Positions 24,942 through 34,157 of a DNA stretch of 64,000 nt are shown here, in pieces (the stretch's first letter is position 1; every line of letters starts with the position of its first letter). Both the position numbers and the translations under genes were made by a program. The notes under the pieces are model-generated. The model was not told the origin of the DNA, made no database searches, and saw nothing but the letters and a program-made list of their open reading frames with translations. The DNA lies in NCBI GenBank assembly GCA_963818645.1, contig CAWFTF010000004.1, positions 1-64,000 on the forward strand. Reading direction: 5' to 3'. Source of the DNA: Gp6-AA40 sp963818645 (GTDB lineage: Bacteria > Acidobacteriota > Vicinamibacteria > Vicinamibacterales > UBA2999).

Positions 24942-26209
24942 GTGAAGTTCGCCTTCATCACACCTCGATACGGCGGAGAGTTCAGCACCGGTGCCGAACA
25001 CGCCTGCCGGCTGCTTGCGGAGCAGATCGCCAAGCGTCATGACGTAGACGTCCTGACGACCACGGCGCGCGATTCAGCGCTGTGGAAGAACGAATACTCC
25101 GAAGGATCGGACCGCGTCCGCGGCGCCCTCGTCCGTCGATTCGCGGTGAGCGCGACGCCGGAGCGATCGGCGCTGAACGAGCTGGGTCGCCGGTTGCGCG
25201 AAGGGCCTCGGTATCGAGCCGACGAGCAGAACTGGGTGCGCGAAGTAGGGCCGTGGAGCAGCGGTCTCCTCGAGCACATCAAGCGTCAGCATCGGTCGTA
25301 CGACGCCCTGGTCTTCTTCGGGCTCCTGCATCCGCTGACCGTCAGCGGTCTCGAGATCGCACCGGAGCGAAGCATTCTCTTCCCGCATCTGCACCTGCGA
25401 GCGGAGTTGCGCTTCGATTTGTGGGCCGACGTGCTCACCTCACCGCGAGCCGTTGGTTACTTCTCCAGTTCCGAGCGACGGCTGGTCCACTCCTACATCG
25501 GAGTCGTGCCGCAGTTCGAAGAGGTGATCGGCATCGGCGTCGATCCGCCACCGCAACAGAGCTATCCGCGGCATCAGCAGGACCCTGCGGACGTCATCAC
25601 AACGGAAGACGAAGCCACCGCTGACGAGGATGCGCCATCGACGAGAGCTATCTGGGTGGTCGCGGCGTGCCGTTCCGCCGGCGTCATCGTCTCTACGACA
25701 ACTTCGCTCTCTACGGCGGGCGCGTCGAACCGGGCAGCGGTTGCGAGGAGATGCTCGATTATTTCGACACGTTTGCCGACAGGCACGCTGACGACGTGCG
25801 GCTCGTGCTGATGGGCGTGAAGATGATGACGGTGCCGGAGGCTCCGTATCTTCGCCTGGCCGGCGTGCTTCCCGATCGCGAGCGAATGACGGCGTACGAG
25901 GCTGCGTCGATCACAATTGCTCCCGGGGACCGCGATCTCCTTTCACAATCCCTCCTGGAAAGCCTGGCGGTAGGAACACCGGTACTCGCCAACGCCGCCA
26001 ATGAAGCGGCCGTCGAACACTGTCGCCGGGCAAACGCGGGTTTGTACTACGCGAATCGCGACGAGTTCGTGGGGGCACTCAAGGTCCTGCAAACGCCGTC
26101 GATGCGCGAACGGATGGGCGAGAACGGACGTCGGTACATCCGCAATCACCATCAATGGGACGCGGTGATGGGGCGATTCGAGCGCCTGGTGGGAAGAATC
26201 CGGCGTTAG
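24942..26209 (+). CDS. Glycosyltransferase family 4-like protein, frameshifted in this sequence
   Basis: A GT-B type sugar transferase, repaired length about 422 aa. The N-terminal half (KFAFITPRYGGEFSTGAEHA, a donor-side glycine loop) is in the first frame. Near 25632-25636 one base appears to be missing: the first frame becomes nonsense, and the other continues with AIDESYLGGRGVPFRRRHRL and then the C-terminal domain with FALYGGRVEPGSGCEEML, LLSQSLLESLAVGTPVLA and a nucleotide-sugar site. It starts with GTG 18 bp after the Arg-rich protein. The sugar and acceptor are unknown; surface polysaccharide work is likely. Confidence 0.8.
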
Positions 26210-26240
26210 GCAAGCACCGGCGGATCTCGAGACCCGCTGG

Positions 26241-27698
26241 CTACTCCCGCGTGAGCTCTGCGGCCGGAAAGGGTCGCGCTCGAACTGCGGGTTCGTCGCT
26301 GGTGCTCTTTCGTCTCCTCGTTCCAATCTCGTAGCGCTTGATCATTTCGTTCAAGGTCGTGGGCTTGATCTTGAGCAGCTCCGCGGCCTTCTTCTGCACG
26401 CCGCCTGCCGCCTCCAGCGTTGACTCAATCAATCGCTTCTCGACGTTGGTGATGACGTCCTTGAACGAGATGCCCTCAGGCGGCACGACGAACTTGGGGA
26501 TGTGGAACATCGGCGCCGATCGGACGTGCTCGGGAATCAGATCCGGACCGATGTGAGCGCCCGTGCTCAACACGACTGCGCGCTCGATGACATTTTCCAG
26601 CTCGCGGACGTTGCCCGGCCAATCGTATTCCATGAGCAGATCGAGAGCGTCTGCCGTGAGATCGAGCGTCGCCTTGCTGTTCTCGGCGCCATACTTCTCG
26701 AGGAAGTGCTGCGCGAGATACGGGATGTCGTCCTTGCGCTCGCGCAAGGGCGGCAGGAAGATGTTGATGACGTGCAACCGGTAGTAGAGATCCTCACGGA
26801 ACCGGCCCTCGTTCACCATGTGCCGAAGATCGCAGTTGGTCGCGGCGATGATCCGGACGTCGACCTTGATCGTTTCCATTCCGCCGAGACGCATGAACTC
26901 GCGCTCCTGCATCACGCGCAGCAGCTTGGCCTGCGTGTCCGGCGGGATGTTCCCGATCTCATCGAAGAAGATGCTCCCCTTGTCCGCGAGATCGCACAGG
27001 CCCTTCTTCGGGTAAATGGCACCGGTGAACGCGCCCTTCACATGACCAAACAGGGTCGACTCGAGGAGGTCGGGCGGCAGGTTGCCGGAGTTCACCGTTA
27101 CGAATGAGCGATCGGTGCGCGGTGAGTTCGAGTGAATCGCGCGCGCAACCAGCTCCTTGCCGGTTCCACTTTCGCCCGTGACGAGTATCGTCGACCGGCT
27201 GGGCGCCGCCTGGATGATCAGGTCGAAGACCTGTTTCATGCGCGGGCTGCGGCCGATGATGCCAGCGAACTTCTGATACTGCGCCTGGAGGTTCTGTCGC
27301 AGCGCAGTGTTCTCGGCCATCAACTGTCGCCGCTCGACGGCGTTCCGTACGACGACCATCACCTCGTCGTTCTTGAACGGCTTTGTGATGTAGTCGAACG
27401 CGCCGCGCTTCATCGCCGTGATGGCCGTCTCGACCGACGCGTAAGCCGTGACCATCAACACCGGCAGGTCTTCGTCCAGCTTCTTCAGCTCTTCGAGCAT
27501 GGCCAATCCGTCCATGCCCGGCATCATCACGTCCACGATTGCGGCATCAAAGGGGAGCGACCTCGCGAGATCGAGTCCCTCCTCGGCGCTCGACGCCAGT
27601 CGCACGTGGTAGCCCTCGCGCGCCAGCAACGCGTCGAGGATCTCCCGCATGATCTCTTCGTCGTCGACGACCAGAATGGAACCGTTTCGCCGTATCAC
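26241..27698 (-). CDS. Sigma-54-dependent response regulator (NtrC family)
   Basis: A 485-aa regulator with three domains. The receiver has the phospho-Asp56 (IVDVMMPGMDG). The AAA+ domain carries the Walker A GESGTGKE and the sigma-54 contact loop GAFTGA. A C-terminal Fis-type helix-turn-helix holds KKAAELLKIKPTTLNEMIKR. It activates sigma-54 promoters when phosphorylated. The GTG at 27698 overlaps the kinase stop by 4 bp (GTGA) and fits the receiver N-terminus, so the longer open frame upstream is rejected. The partner is the kinase immediately before it. Confidence 0.94.
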   Translation of the reverse strand: MIRRNGSILVVDDEEIMREILDALLAREGYHVRLASSAEEGLDLARSLPFDAAIVDVMMPGMDGLAMLEELKKLDEDLPVLMVTAYASVETAITAMKRGAFDYITKPFKNDEVMVVVRNAVERRQLMAENTALRQNLQAQYQKFAGIIGRSPRMKQVFDLIIQAAPSRSTILVTGESGTGKELVARAIHSNSPRTDRSFVTVNSGNLPPDLLESTLFGHVKGAFTGAIYPKKGLCDLADKGSIFFDEIGNIPPDTQAKLLRVMQEREFMRLGGMETIKVDVRIIAATNCDLRHMVNEGRFREDLYYRLHVINIFLPPLRERKDDIPYLAQHFLEKYGAENSKATLDLTADALDLLMEYDWPGNVRELENVIERAVVLSTGAHIGPDLIPEHVRSAPMFHIPKFVVPPEGISFKDVITNVEKRLIESTLEAAGGVQKKAAELLKIKPTTLNEMIKRYEIGTRRRKSTSDEPAVRARPFPAAELTRE

Positions 27699-30646
27699 AG
27701 AAGACCTTGCCCCGGTCCGGCAACCCGGCCCGGCATGCCCTGGCCCGCGAGCGACGACCGCTCGAACGCCACGGCCGGAAACGAAAGAATGAACCGCGTG
27801 CCCTGGCCAATCCCGCTGTCGCACTCGATGCTGCCTTCGTGCTCGCGGACAATGCCATAGGTGATCGACAGACCGAGTCCAGTGCCCTGGCCGATCGCCT
27901 TCGTCGTGAAGAACGGATCGTAGATTCGCGCTAGGTACTCGCTCGGAATTCCCAAACCCGTATCGGATACTTCGGCAATGATGCGACCGCCCTCGGTGCG
28001 TGTCGCGATCGACAACCAGCCTCCCTTCGGCATCGCGTCCCTGGCGTTCAGGAACAGATTCAGGAACACTTGCTGCAGCTTGTGCTCGAGCCCGAGCACC
28101 ATGACTGGGGTGTCGCTCAACTCGCGGCGCACCCGGATGCGATGTGTCTCGAACTGGTGTTCGAGCAGACCCAGGACGTCAGTGATGACGGCGTTGATGT
28201 CGAACGTCGAACGATCGCTGGACGCCGGACGCGACAGCGTCAGCAGTCCGTTCACGATCTTCGCGGCGCGGAACGTCTGGCGCTCGATTTTTTCGAGCAG
28301 CCGCGTACGGGGATCCTGAGGATCGGCCCCTTCGAGGAGCATCTGCGTAAAGCTCGAGATGCCCGTCAGCGGCGTATTCACTTCGTGCGCGACACCAGCA
28401 GCCAGCAGCCCGATCGAAGCCATCTTCTCCGAGAGCCTGAGCTGCTCTTCGAGCTGGACGCTGGCCGTTACGTCTTCAACGATGATGATCGTCCCTGCTG
28501 TCGCGATCTCCTGGCCCTCTTCGCGCAACGGCACCACCGCTGCGTTCACAACGAGCACCTCGGACGCGCGGTCGCCACGCGCGACAAGCGGAACCCGAGA
28601 CAGCGTTGCGCCCGCCGGTGTGTCGCGACGAGCCGCCCGCACAGCCTCAACGAACGCCGGGTCGAACACATCGTCCAAGGAACAGCCAGAAGCGATGGTT
28701 CGCGGGACGCCATATAGCTGCTCGAGCGCTCGATTCCACCGAACGACGCGATCGTTGAGGTCGAGAACGAGCAGTCCGTTGTCCAGCGACTCGAGGATGT
28801 TTTCGTTGAAGGCACGCATCCGATCGACTTCGATCGCCTTCAGGTGCAGTTGACGATAGAGTCGCGCGTTCTCGAGCGCTGTCGCGATCTGACCCGCGAC
28901 TGCGGCGAGCAAGCCGGTATCCTCGCTGCTGAGCGGTTCGCCGGTATCCTTTCGTCCGACCGCCAGAACGGCGATGGTCCCTTCCGTCGCGACACACGGT
29001 ACGAAGTAGTACAGACCTGCGTCCCGCCAGAACTCGATCTCTTCGACGGCGAAGCGACCCACGGCTGCAGGGTCGTCGAGCGCGACGATGTGACCTTCTG
29101 ACAGACGCCGCCCGATCGCCGATCGCTTCGCGAGCGCAGGAGGATGGGCGTCGCCGAACCCGGATGAACGCATCGATCCGAAGTGCGGCGCCACTTCGTC
29201 TTCGAGCATCAAGGTCATTCGATCGACGAGCAACGTCTCCACGACGCGTGAGACGAGTCGCTCCGACAGTCGATGAAGATCGAGGTCGCTGTTCAAGTCA
29301 CGCGCAAAGCCAACCAGCGCTCGACGATAGTCGTAGCGATCGCGATAGAACGCGCGGTCGAGCAGGTTCTGGACGAAGTCCTTGATCGGCGGTGTCAACA
29401 GAACGGCGACGAGAATCGCCAGCAGCGCGAGCACCCACCGGTCCGATGCGTTGCCCTTCAGGAACACCGTGCGCACGGCCTCGAGCAGCACCGCGTAGAT
29501 CACCACGACGGCCGCGAACGCGGTGATGTACACGAGCGAGCGCTTGACGATCACTTCGATGTCGAGCAGGCGATAGCGGACGATCGCCGAAGCGAACGCG
29601 AGCGGTATCAGGCTCAATGGAACTGCCGAGAGCTCCATCGGCAGCGACGGCTGCACGCCGAGTGAATATGGCAGCGCGTAGCCGACGGCGAATATACCGG
29701 CACCCAGTCCGGTGCCCCACGCAATCCACCGCAGCTGACGTCGCGCGGTCATCGTGCTCACTTGTGACAGGGCACGGAGCAGCCCGATCAGACCGCCAAT
29801 CAGGCACAGCGCGAAGTACAGGAATCCGAGGCGGTCGAGCAGTGAGTCGAGTCGGACGAATGCCAGTGGATCAACCGGGCTCTGCTCGATCGCGTAGATT
29901 CGCGCGACGCCGAGCGCCAGTGCGGGGACATAGAGGAGAACGAACGCGGCGCGAGCGAAAGGTCCGCGCCCCCACCGATCACGACGCTCGGGGAACACCT
30001 GCGTGAAGTGCAGGAACATCGGCGGCAATGCCAGCATCGAGATGACGTCGGCCCAGTAGAAGACCCAGTCGAGTCGATCCAGGCGCCCGCTGAATGAGAA
30101 GGTGAAGACACCGAAGAACGCGACCGCCAGCCAAAAGAAATGCAGCGTCGCTGGATCGCGCGGCCGCTGGAGCCGGACGGCGCCTCCGACCAGCAACGTG
30201 AACACACCGACCGCAGCCAGGACGAAATACAGCGCGCCGGGACCGTTCGGCACCGGCGCCAACCTCAGATCGAGGACCTCGCGCGTGCCGAGACGAAGGA
30301 CGGTGTAGCGAAGCGTCTTCTGATCGTCGCCGGCGTCGTGAAGAACGTCGACGACATCGCCAGCCGTTTGAATCGGGTGATCGTCGATCGCAAGCAGCAG
30401 GTCCCCACGCGACATGCCGACGCGATCCGCAGGACTCCCCTTGGCCACTTCCTCGACCACAACACCGTCTGGGCCCGACGTCCACAACACGCCGTCCTCG
30501 ACCTCGTGCCACGTCGCGCGCGCGGTGATGTTGGCGATGCCAAGGCACAACAATCCCGACACGACGATGACTGGCAAAGCCGGCCGTGACCACCGGCTCC
30601 ACGTCGCCGGGATGCGCGCCGAAATCCAATGACTAGAACGTGTCAT
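27695..30646 (-). CDS. Membrane sensor histidine kinase with extracytoplasmic PDZ, GAF and PAS domains
   Basis: A 983-aa sensor for the downstream sigma-54 regulator. After a first membrane segment (~residues 20-40) comes a PDZ domain (~50-115, KGSPADRVGMSRGDLLLAID). A block of about seven further membrane segments (to ~365) follows, then a GAF domain, a PAS domain (ESLDNGLLVLDLNDRVVRWN), the HisKA dimerisation domain with phospho-acceptor His754 (GVAHEVNTPL) and an HATPase (NLFLNARDAM, DTGLGIP, GTGLGLSI). I chose the ATG at 30646 because the alternative at 30700 lies inside a terminator hairpin. It is translationally coupled to the regulator. Confidence 0.9.
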   Translation of the reverse strand: MTRSSHWISARIPATWSRWSRPALPVIVVSGLLCLGIANITARATWHEVEDGVLWTSGPDGVVVEEVAKGSPADRVGMSRGDLLLAIDDHPIQTAGDVVDVLHDAGDDQKTLRYTVLRLGTREVLDLRLAPVPNGPGALYFVLAAVGVFTLLVGGAVRLQRPRDPATLHFFWLAVAFFGVFTFSFSGRLDRLDWVFYWADVISMLALPPMFLHFTQVFPERRDRWGRGPFARAAFVLLYVPALALGVARIYAIEQSPVDPLAFVRLDSLLDRLGFLYFALCLIGGLIGLLRALSQVSTMTARRQLRWIAWGTGLGAGIFAVGYALPYSLGVQPSLPMELSAVPLSLIPLAFASAIVRYRLLDIEVIVKRSLVYITAFAAVVVIYAVLLEAVRTVFLKGNASDRWVLALLAILVAVLLTPPIKDFVQNLLDRAFYRDRYDYRRALVGFARDLNSDLDLHRLSERLVSRVVETLLVDRMTLMLEDEVAPHFGSMRSSGFGDAHPPALAKRSAIGRRLSEGHIVALDDPAAVGRFAVEEIEFWRDAGLYYFVPCVATEGTIAVLAVGRKDTGEPLSSEDTGLLAAVAGQIATALENARLYRQLHLKAIEVDRMRAFNENILESLDNGLLVLDLNDRVVRWNRALEQLYGVPRTIASGCSLDDVFDPAFVEAVRAARRDTPAGATLSRVPLVARGDRASEVLVVNAAVVPLREEGQEIATAGTIIIVEDVTASVQLEEQLRLSEKMASIGLLAAGVAHEVNTPLTGISSFTQMLLEGADPQDPRTRLLEKIERQTFRAAKIVNGLLTLSRPASSDRSTFDINAVITDVLGLLEHQFETHRIRVRRELSDTPVMVLGLEHKLQQVFLNLFLNARDAMPKGGWLSIATRTEGGRIIAEVSDTGLGIPSEYLARIYDPFFTTKAIGQGTGLGLSITYGIVREHEGSIECDSGIGQGTRFILSFPAVAFERSSLAGQGMPGRVAGPGQGLL

Positions 30647-30673
30647 CCAACTTAATGGAGTCCAAAACAGCGC

Positions 30674-30700
30674 CAAAAAATGGGGAGCATCGCTCCCCAT
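30674..30700 (-). terminator. rho-independent terminator of the barrel-protein transcript
   Basis: On the minus strand ATGGGGAGC and GCTCCCCAT form a perfect 9-bp stem around a 3-nt loop, followed by TTTTTT. It lies about 40 bp after the stop of the gene ending at 30742, so transcription of the sensor kinase is separate. Confidence 0.92.
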
Positions 30701-30741
30701 CCATGGCTCGTAGCTGGTGCTCCCAGCTACAACTCTTCGAA

Positions 30742-32646
30742 TCAGAACCTGACAGCCACGCCTCCCAACACTCGCTTCGGCGGGCGCACCACCATCAATT
30801 CGTCATACACCGAGTTCTCGTAGAGCGCTTCCTTGAAGAGGTTGCTCACAGCCACGAGCATCTCCCACTGTGCACTCGTGAAATTCATAAACGGCAATGC
30901 CTGGTTCACCTGGACATCGAAGCGCACGCCCGCACTCGGAGAGCTCTCTCCAAGCTTCGACGCCGCGTATGCCGTGTTCACTTTGTAAACCACGAGCAAA
31001 CGCGTTGCCGTTGGCGCGACAATGCTTTCGAGCGAAGCGGTGACGTCGTGGATGCGCTCGTCCGTTCTCAGGACCGATGGCGCAACGACCTCGAGCAAGC
31101 TGAAATCGTTCGATCGCCCTCTCCACCGCGACTGCGCCTGCGTGTAGTCAACCGTCGCGCGGGTGTTCTCACCCATCGTCCGGGAGAAGGTCACGCCCCA
31201 TCCGTGCGCCGCGAAGTCGCCGGCGGAGCCAACCTGGTAGTGGCCGATCTCGGCTGGAGCATCGGGAACCGAAACGCCGAAGACCGTGACGACCTGATCC
31301 TCCACCCGCTCGGTGAACGCACGGAACCCGACGATGACGTGCTCAGCCCACTGGCGATCGACTGCGATTTCGATCTGATCGTGCCGCTCGGGCAAGAACG
31401 AAGCTCGAGACACCTGGGAGAACGTCCTCTCCGGCGGCAGCCACATACCGACAGACGGCGGAATGAATTCCTCGGCGCCTGGCGCAACTTCGCGGTGCAT
31501 GACTGTCGTGCGCACTTTCAGGCTGTCATTCGTGTCCGGCTGCAGGATCATCGTGACGCGCGGACTGATCAGGCCTCGGTCTTCGAGATAGTCGTAGCGT
31601 GCGTACTTCGCGCCGTAGCTGACCTCGAGTTCTGGATTGATCCTCCAGTTGTCCATCGCGTACATCGCGCCCACGTTGCGGCTTCCGTCTCGCATCGCGG
31701 TCAGCGCCTGGCCGTTGGCACCGAGGTATCGCTGCATTGAGTACGAGACGCCGGCTTCGTACGCGTGGGTCGCGGGCTGATGGCGAACGTAAGAACCGGC
31801 AACGATCCACGACGCGAGGTCGCCCTGCGTCAACGTGCCTCGCATTCTCCAGTCGCCGTTCGTTCCCGGCGCTTCGATGGAGATATACGCAAGACCACGT
31901 GGAGTCGGCCCGCTCAGGGAGAACAGATCCTGTGGCCGATCGAACGACGTCGAGGTCAGCAGATTCAGCTGACCGTTCACGGGCAGGTCGGCAAACAGCG
32001 ACGATGCGTATCGAGCGGAGTCGCCAACGGCACGGCCGAACGACGAGAGCGAATCGCCAAGCGTCGAATCGTCGGTGTCGAGATCGGCGATGCTCGCTTC
32101 TGCTTCCTTCAGGACGCTGCGCTTCAAATGGCGCAGTCGCCACGCGACCTCGTCGTGTTCGTGCCGCTCTTCGGCTTCCGGTGCTGCAGGAGGTTCGGCG
32201 ACAACGCCGACACCCGCTGCAAGAACAGCGGGGTCGGTTGATTCGCCAGGTCGTCGTGTTAATTCGATCGTCGACATCGTGCGTCCATCCGCACTGACCT
32301 GGATGATGCGACCGCGCGACGGCAGATAGTCTTGCAGATGTGCCCGAATCAGATAGGGCCCGGCCGGCAGGTTTCGGAACGTGAAGTGCCCGTCCTCATT
32401 CGATATGGCAAACGCCGAGGTCGAGCCGAGTGCCGAGACTACGGCACCCGACAGCGGTTTTCCGAGCTCGTCTTTGACGACTCCATTCAGCTCGGACGGT
32501 TTGATCGGAGCGGCTGTACTCGACGCATTGAGTTGCGGCGTGAGTACGAGCTGCGGGAGGGCAACGACTTGCGAGTGTGCGGGCGTGGCGGCTCCAACGG
32601 CCCACACGATGACCCCGATACATGACCAGGATCGGATCCGCATCAT
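30742..32646 (-). CDS. Outer-membrane beta-barrel protein with carboxypeptidase-regulatory-like domain
   Basis: A 634-aa exported protein: signal peptide (GVIVWAVGAATPAHS), a carboxypeptidase-regulatory-like beta-sandwich at residues ~50-130 (LNGVVKDELGKPLSGAVVSA), a charged linker, and a C-terminal region of alternating strands ending in F (GGVAVRF), as outer-membrane barrels do. It resembles the TonB-dependent receptor relatives abundant in Acidobacteriota, but I see no clear plug domain or TonB box, and it is shorter than most. GAGAAGG precedes the ATG. It lies 67 bp after the secreted-protein gene on the same strand. Confidence 0.75.
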   Translation of the reverse strand: MMRIRSWSCIGVIVWAVGAATPAHSQVVALPQLVLTPQLNASSTAAPIKPSELNGVVKDELGKPLSGAVVSALGSTSAFAISNEDGHFTFRNLPAGPYLIRAHLQDYLPSRGRIIQVSADGRTMSTIELTRRPGESTDPAVLAAGVGVVAEPPAAPEAEERHEHDEVAWRLRHLKRSVLKEAEASIADLDTDDSTLGDSLSSFGRAVGDSARYASSLFADLPVNGQLNLLTSTSFDRPQDLFSLSGPTPRGLAYISIEAPGTNGDWRMRGTLTQGDLASWIVAGSYVRHQPATHAYEAGVSYSMQRYLGANGQALTAMRDGSRNVGAMYAMDNWRINPELEVSYGAKYARYDYLEDRGLISPRVTMILQPDTNDSLKVRTTVMHREVAPGAEEFIPPSVGMWLPPERTFSQVSRASFLPERHDQIEIAVDRQWAEHVIVGFRAFTERVEDQVVTVFGVSVPDAPAEIGHYQVGSAGDFAAHGWGVTFSRTMGENTRATVDYTQAQSRWRGRSNDFSLLEVVAPSVLRTDERIHDVTASLESIVAPTATRLLVVYKVNTAYAASKLGESSPSAGVRFDVQVNQALPFMNFTSAQWEMLVAVSNLFKEALYENSVYDELMVVRPPKRVLGGVAVRF

Positions 32647-32713
32647 TTCTATGCCCTTCTCACGGCCGTTTGTGGGCCGGTCGATTCCCGCCGGCTACCA
32701 TCCGGACGGGGCC

Positions 32714-33919
32714 TTAAACCGGTAGAACCGAAAAGTTCACGCTCTGTGTCAGCTGAGCCCCCGAGGGCTTGTCGGTCACCTTGATCTCGAGCCGGTAGTC
32801 TCCCGCTGGAAAACTGGTCAGAGGAATCACGAGGCTTCCGGGCAACTGATGGCCAGCGGCGATGCTGAACTGTGGCGGCAGCGTCTCGGCATTCAGCGGC
32901 TGCGGCGCAGTCTTGTTGAAGTACTTCTCGCCCTCGGCCAGGCGCTGATGGAAGCTGTAGTCCACGACGACGTCCGGCTTGCCCGACGCCGCTTCCTTCG
33001 CACCGTAGATCCAGAAGATCACGCTGAGCTCACCGGTCTTGGCAAACTTTCCATCGAAGGACGGCACGATGCGCATCGGTCCGAAGACGTACGGATTCGC
33101 TTCCTGCTGGTCGGCTGGAAGCGCTGCGGTCAACGGCTCAACCGACTGCGCAACGATCACTGAGCTCGTCCGAAGATCGGGCGTGTTGAAGTCGGGAACC
33201 GTGATCTCGTGACGGAGCAGACCCGCCGGTCCGGCAGCAGCCGCGGCCGCGGGTGGCGCGTTCTTGTCGTTGTTGCGATTGTTCCGCTGATTGCCCGCCG
33301 GTGCCGGCGACTTTTCCTTCACAGCAATGAACGCGACGTACTGACCCGGCTTGAGCTGCACTGCGCGCGAAAGCTGACCGTCCGGAGCATCCAGGAAGTG
33401 CACGCTGTCCCACTGGAACGACGGCCGAGGAGGAGGAGTCGCCTTGCCATCCTTCGGCGGCGTTGCCGTTGCCACCATCGCCGACGCGAACGCGGAAGCC
33501 TGTTCTGCGCTGACGATGCGGACATACAGCGCGGCGCCCTTGGATAACTGGGCCTTGTCGACAGCCAGCGTGAAGGGGACATACGTGTCTCCACTCTGTC
33601 CCTTCACGAAGTGATTCGACTGCCACTTCACGGAAACGTCCCCTTCATTCTTGTCCGCGGCGCCAAAGGCCAGCGGCTTCGGCGTGACGGGCGTCGTCGC
33701 AGGCTGCGCGCCGGGCGCTGGGATCGGAACTCCGGTGTCCGCCAGGAGCGCGGTGTCGACAAGCGTCACCAGGGCCTGAACGTCTTGCTGCTCCTGCGGC
33801 GGACGTTGTGGCTGTTGTTTCCCTTTGTCGTTGTTGTTCTTCTGCGCCAGAACAGAACCACCGACACTGCAAACGAACGCGAGGGCAACAGTCAAAATGA
33901 GGACGCGACGACGGTACAT
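32714..33919 (-). CDS. Secreted protein of unknown function
   Basis: A 401-aa protein with a clear signal peptide (LILTVALAFVCSVGGSVLAQ). The ATG at 33919 was chosen for that signal and for GAAGAGAGG just upstream; the frame is open much further but reads into the glgC promoter region. Low-complexity Gln/Pro/Asn and Ala stretches separate beta-rich segments (QWDSVHFLDAPDGQLSRAVQ, FPAGDYRLEIKVTDKPSGAQ). The C-terminal part resembles an Ig-like/FixG fold. I cannot assign a role. It is probably co-transcribed with the barrel protein downstream. Confidence 0.75.
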   Translation of the reverse strand: MYRRRVLILTVALAFVCSVGGSVLAQKNNNDKGKQQPQRPPQEQQDVQALVTLVDTALLADTGVPIPAPGAQPATTPVTPKPLAFGAADKNEGDVSVKWQSNHFVKGQSGDTYVPFTLAVDKAQLSKGAALYVRIVSAEQASAFASAMVATATPPKDGKATPPPRPSFQWDSVHFLDAPDGQLSRAVQLKPGQYVAFIAVKEKSPAPAGNQRNNRNNDKNAPPAAAAAAGPAGLLRHEITVPDFNTPDLRTSSVIVAQSVEPLTAALPADQQEANPYVFGPMRIVPSFDGKFAKTGELSVIFWIYGAKEAASGKPDVVVDYSFHQRLAEGEKYFNKTAPQPLNAETLPPQFSIAAGHQLPGSLVIPLTSFPAGDYRLEIKVTDKPSGAQLTQSVNFSVLPV

Positions 33920-34080
33920 GAATGCCTCTCTTCCTCCAAAGGAGCGGAGGTACCCCCGCTTGGGGTATCCAAGAATCCGAATCGCCTGATCATAGGCACC
34001 TACGTACGGCAAGTCAAACAGGCAAACCGCCATAAAAGCGAAAGATTCCTCGGAAATGGCCGGGGCTGCCACAGCCAGCG

Positions 34081-34089
34081 TGCTAAGAT
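34081..34089 (+). promoter_or_regulatory. candidate extended -10 of the glgC promoter
   Basis: TGCTAAGAT lies 69 nt before the glgC ATG. No convincing -35 is seen. The divergent intergenic stretch 33920-34157 holds nothing else I can name. Confidence 0.35.
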
Positions 34090-34157
34090 CGCCGTCCTCC
34101 GGGACGGCTCCAGGCACCTTGGGTGCGCGCCCCATCCGGACAGCGGCGGCACCGGTC

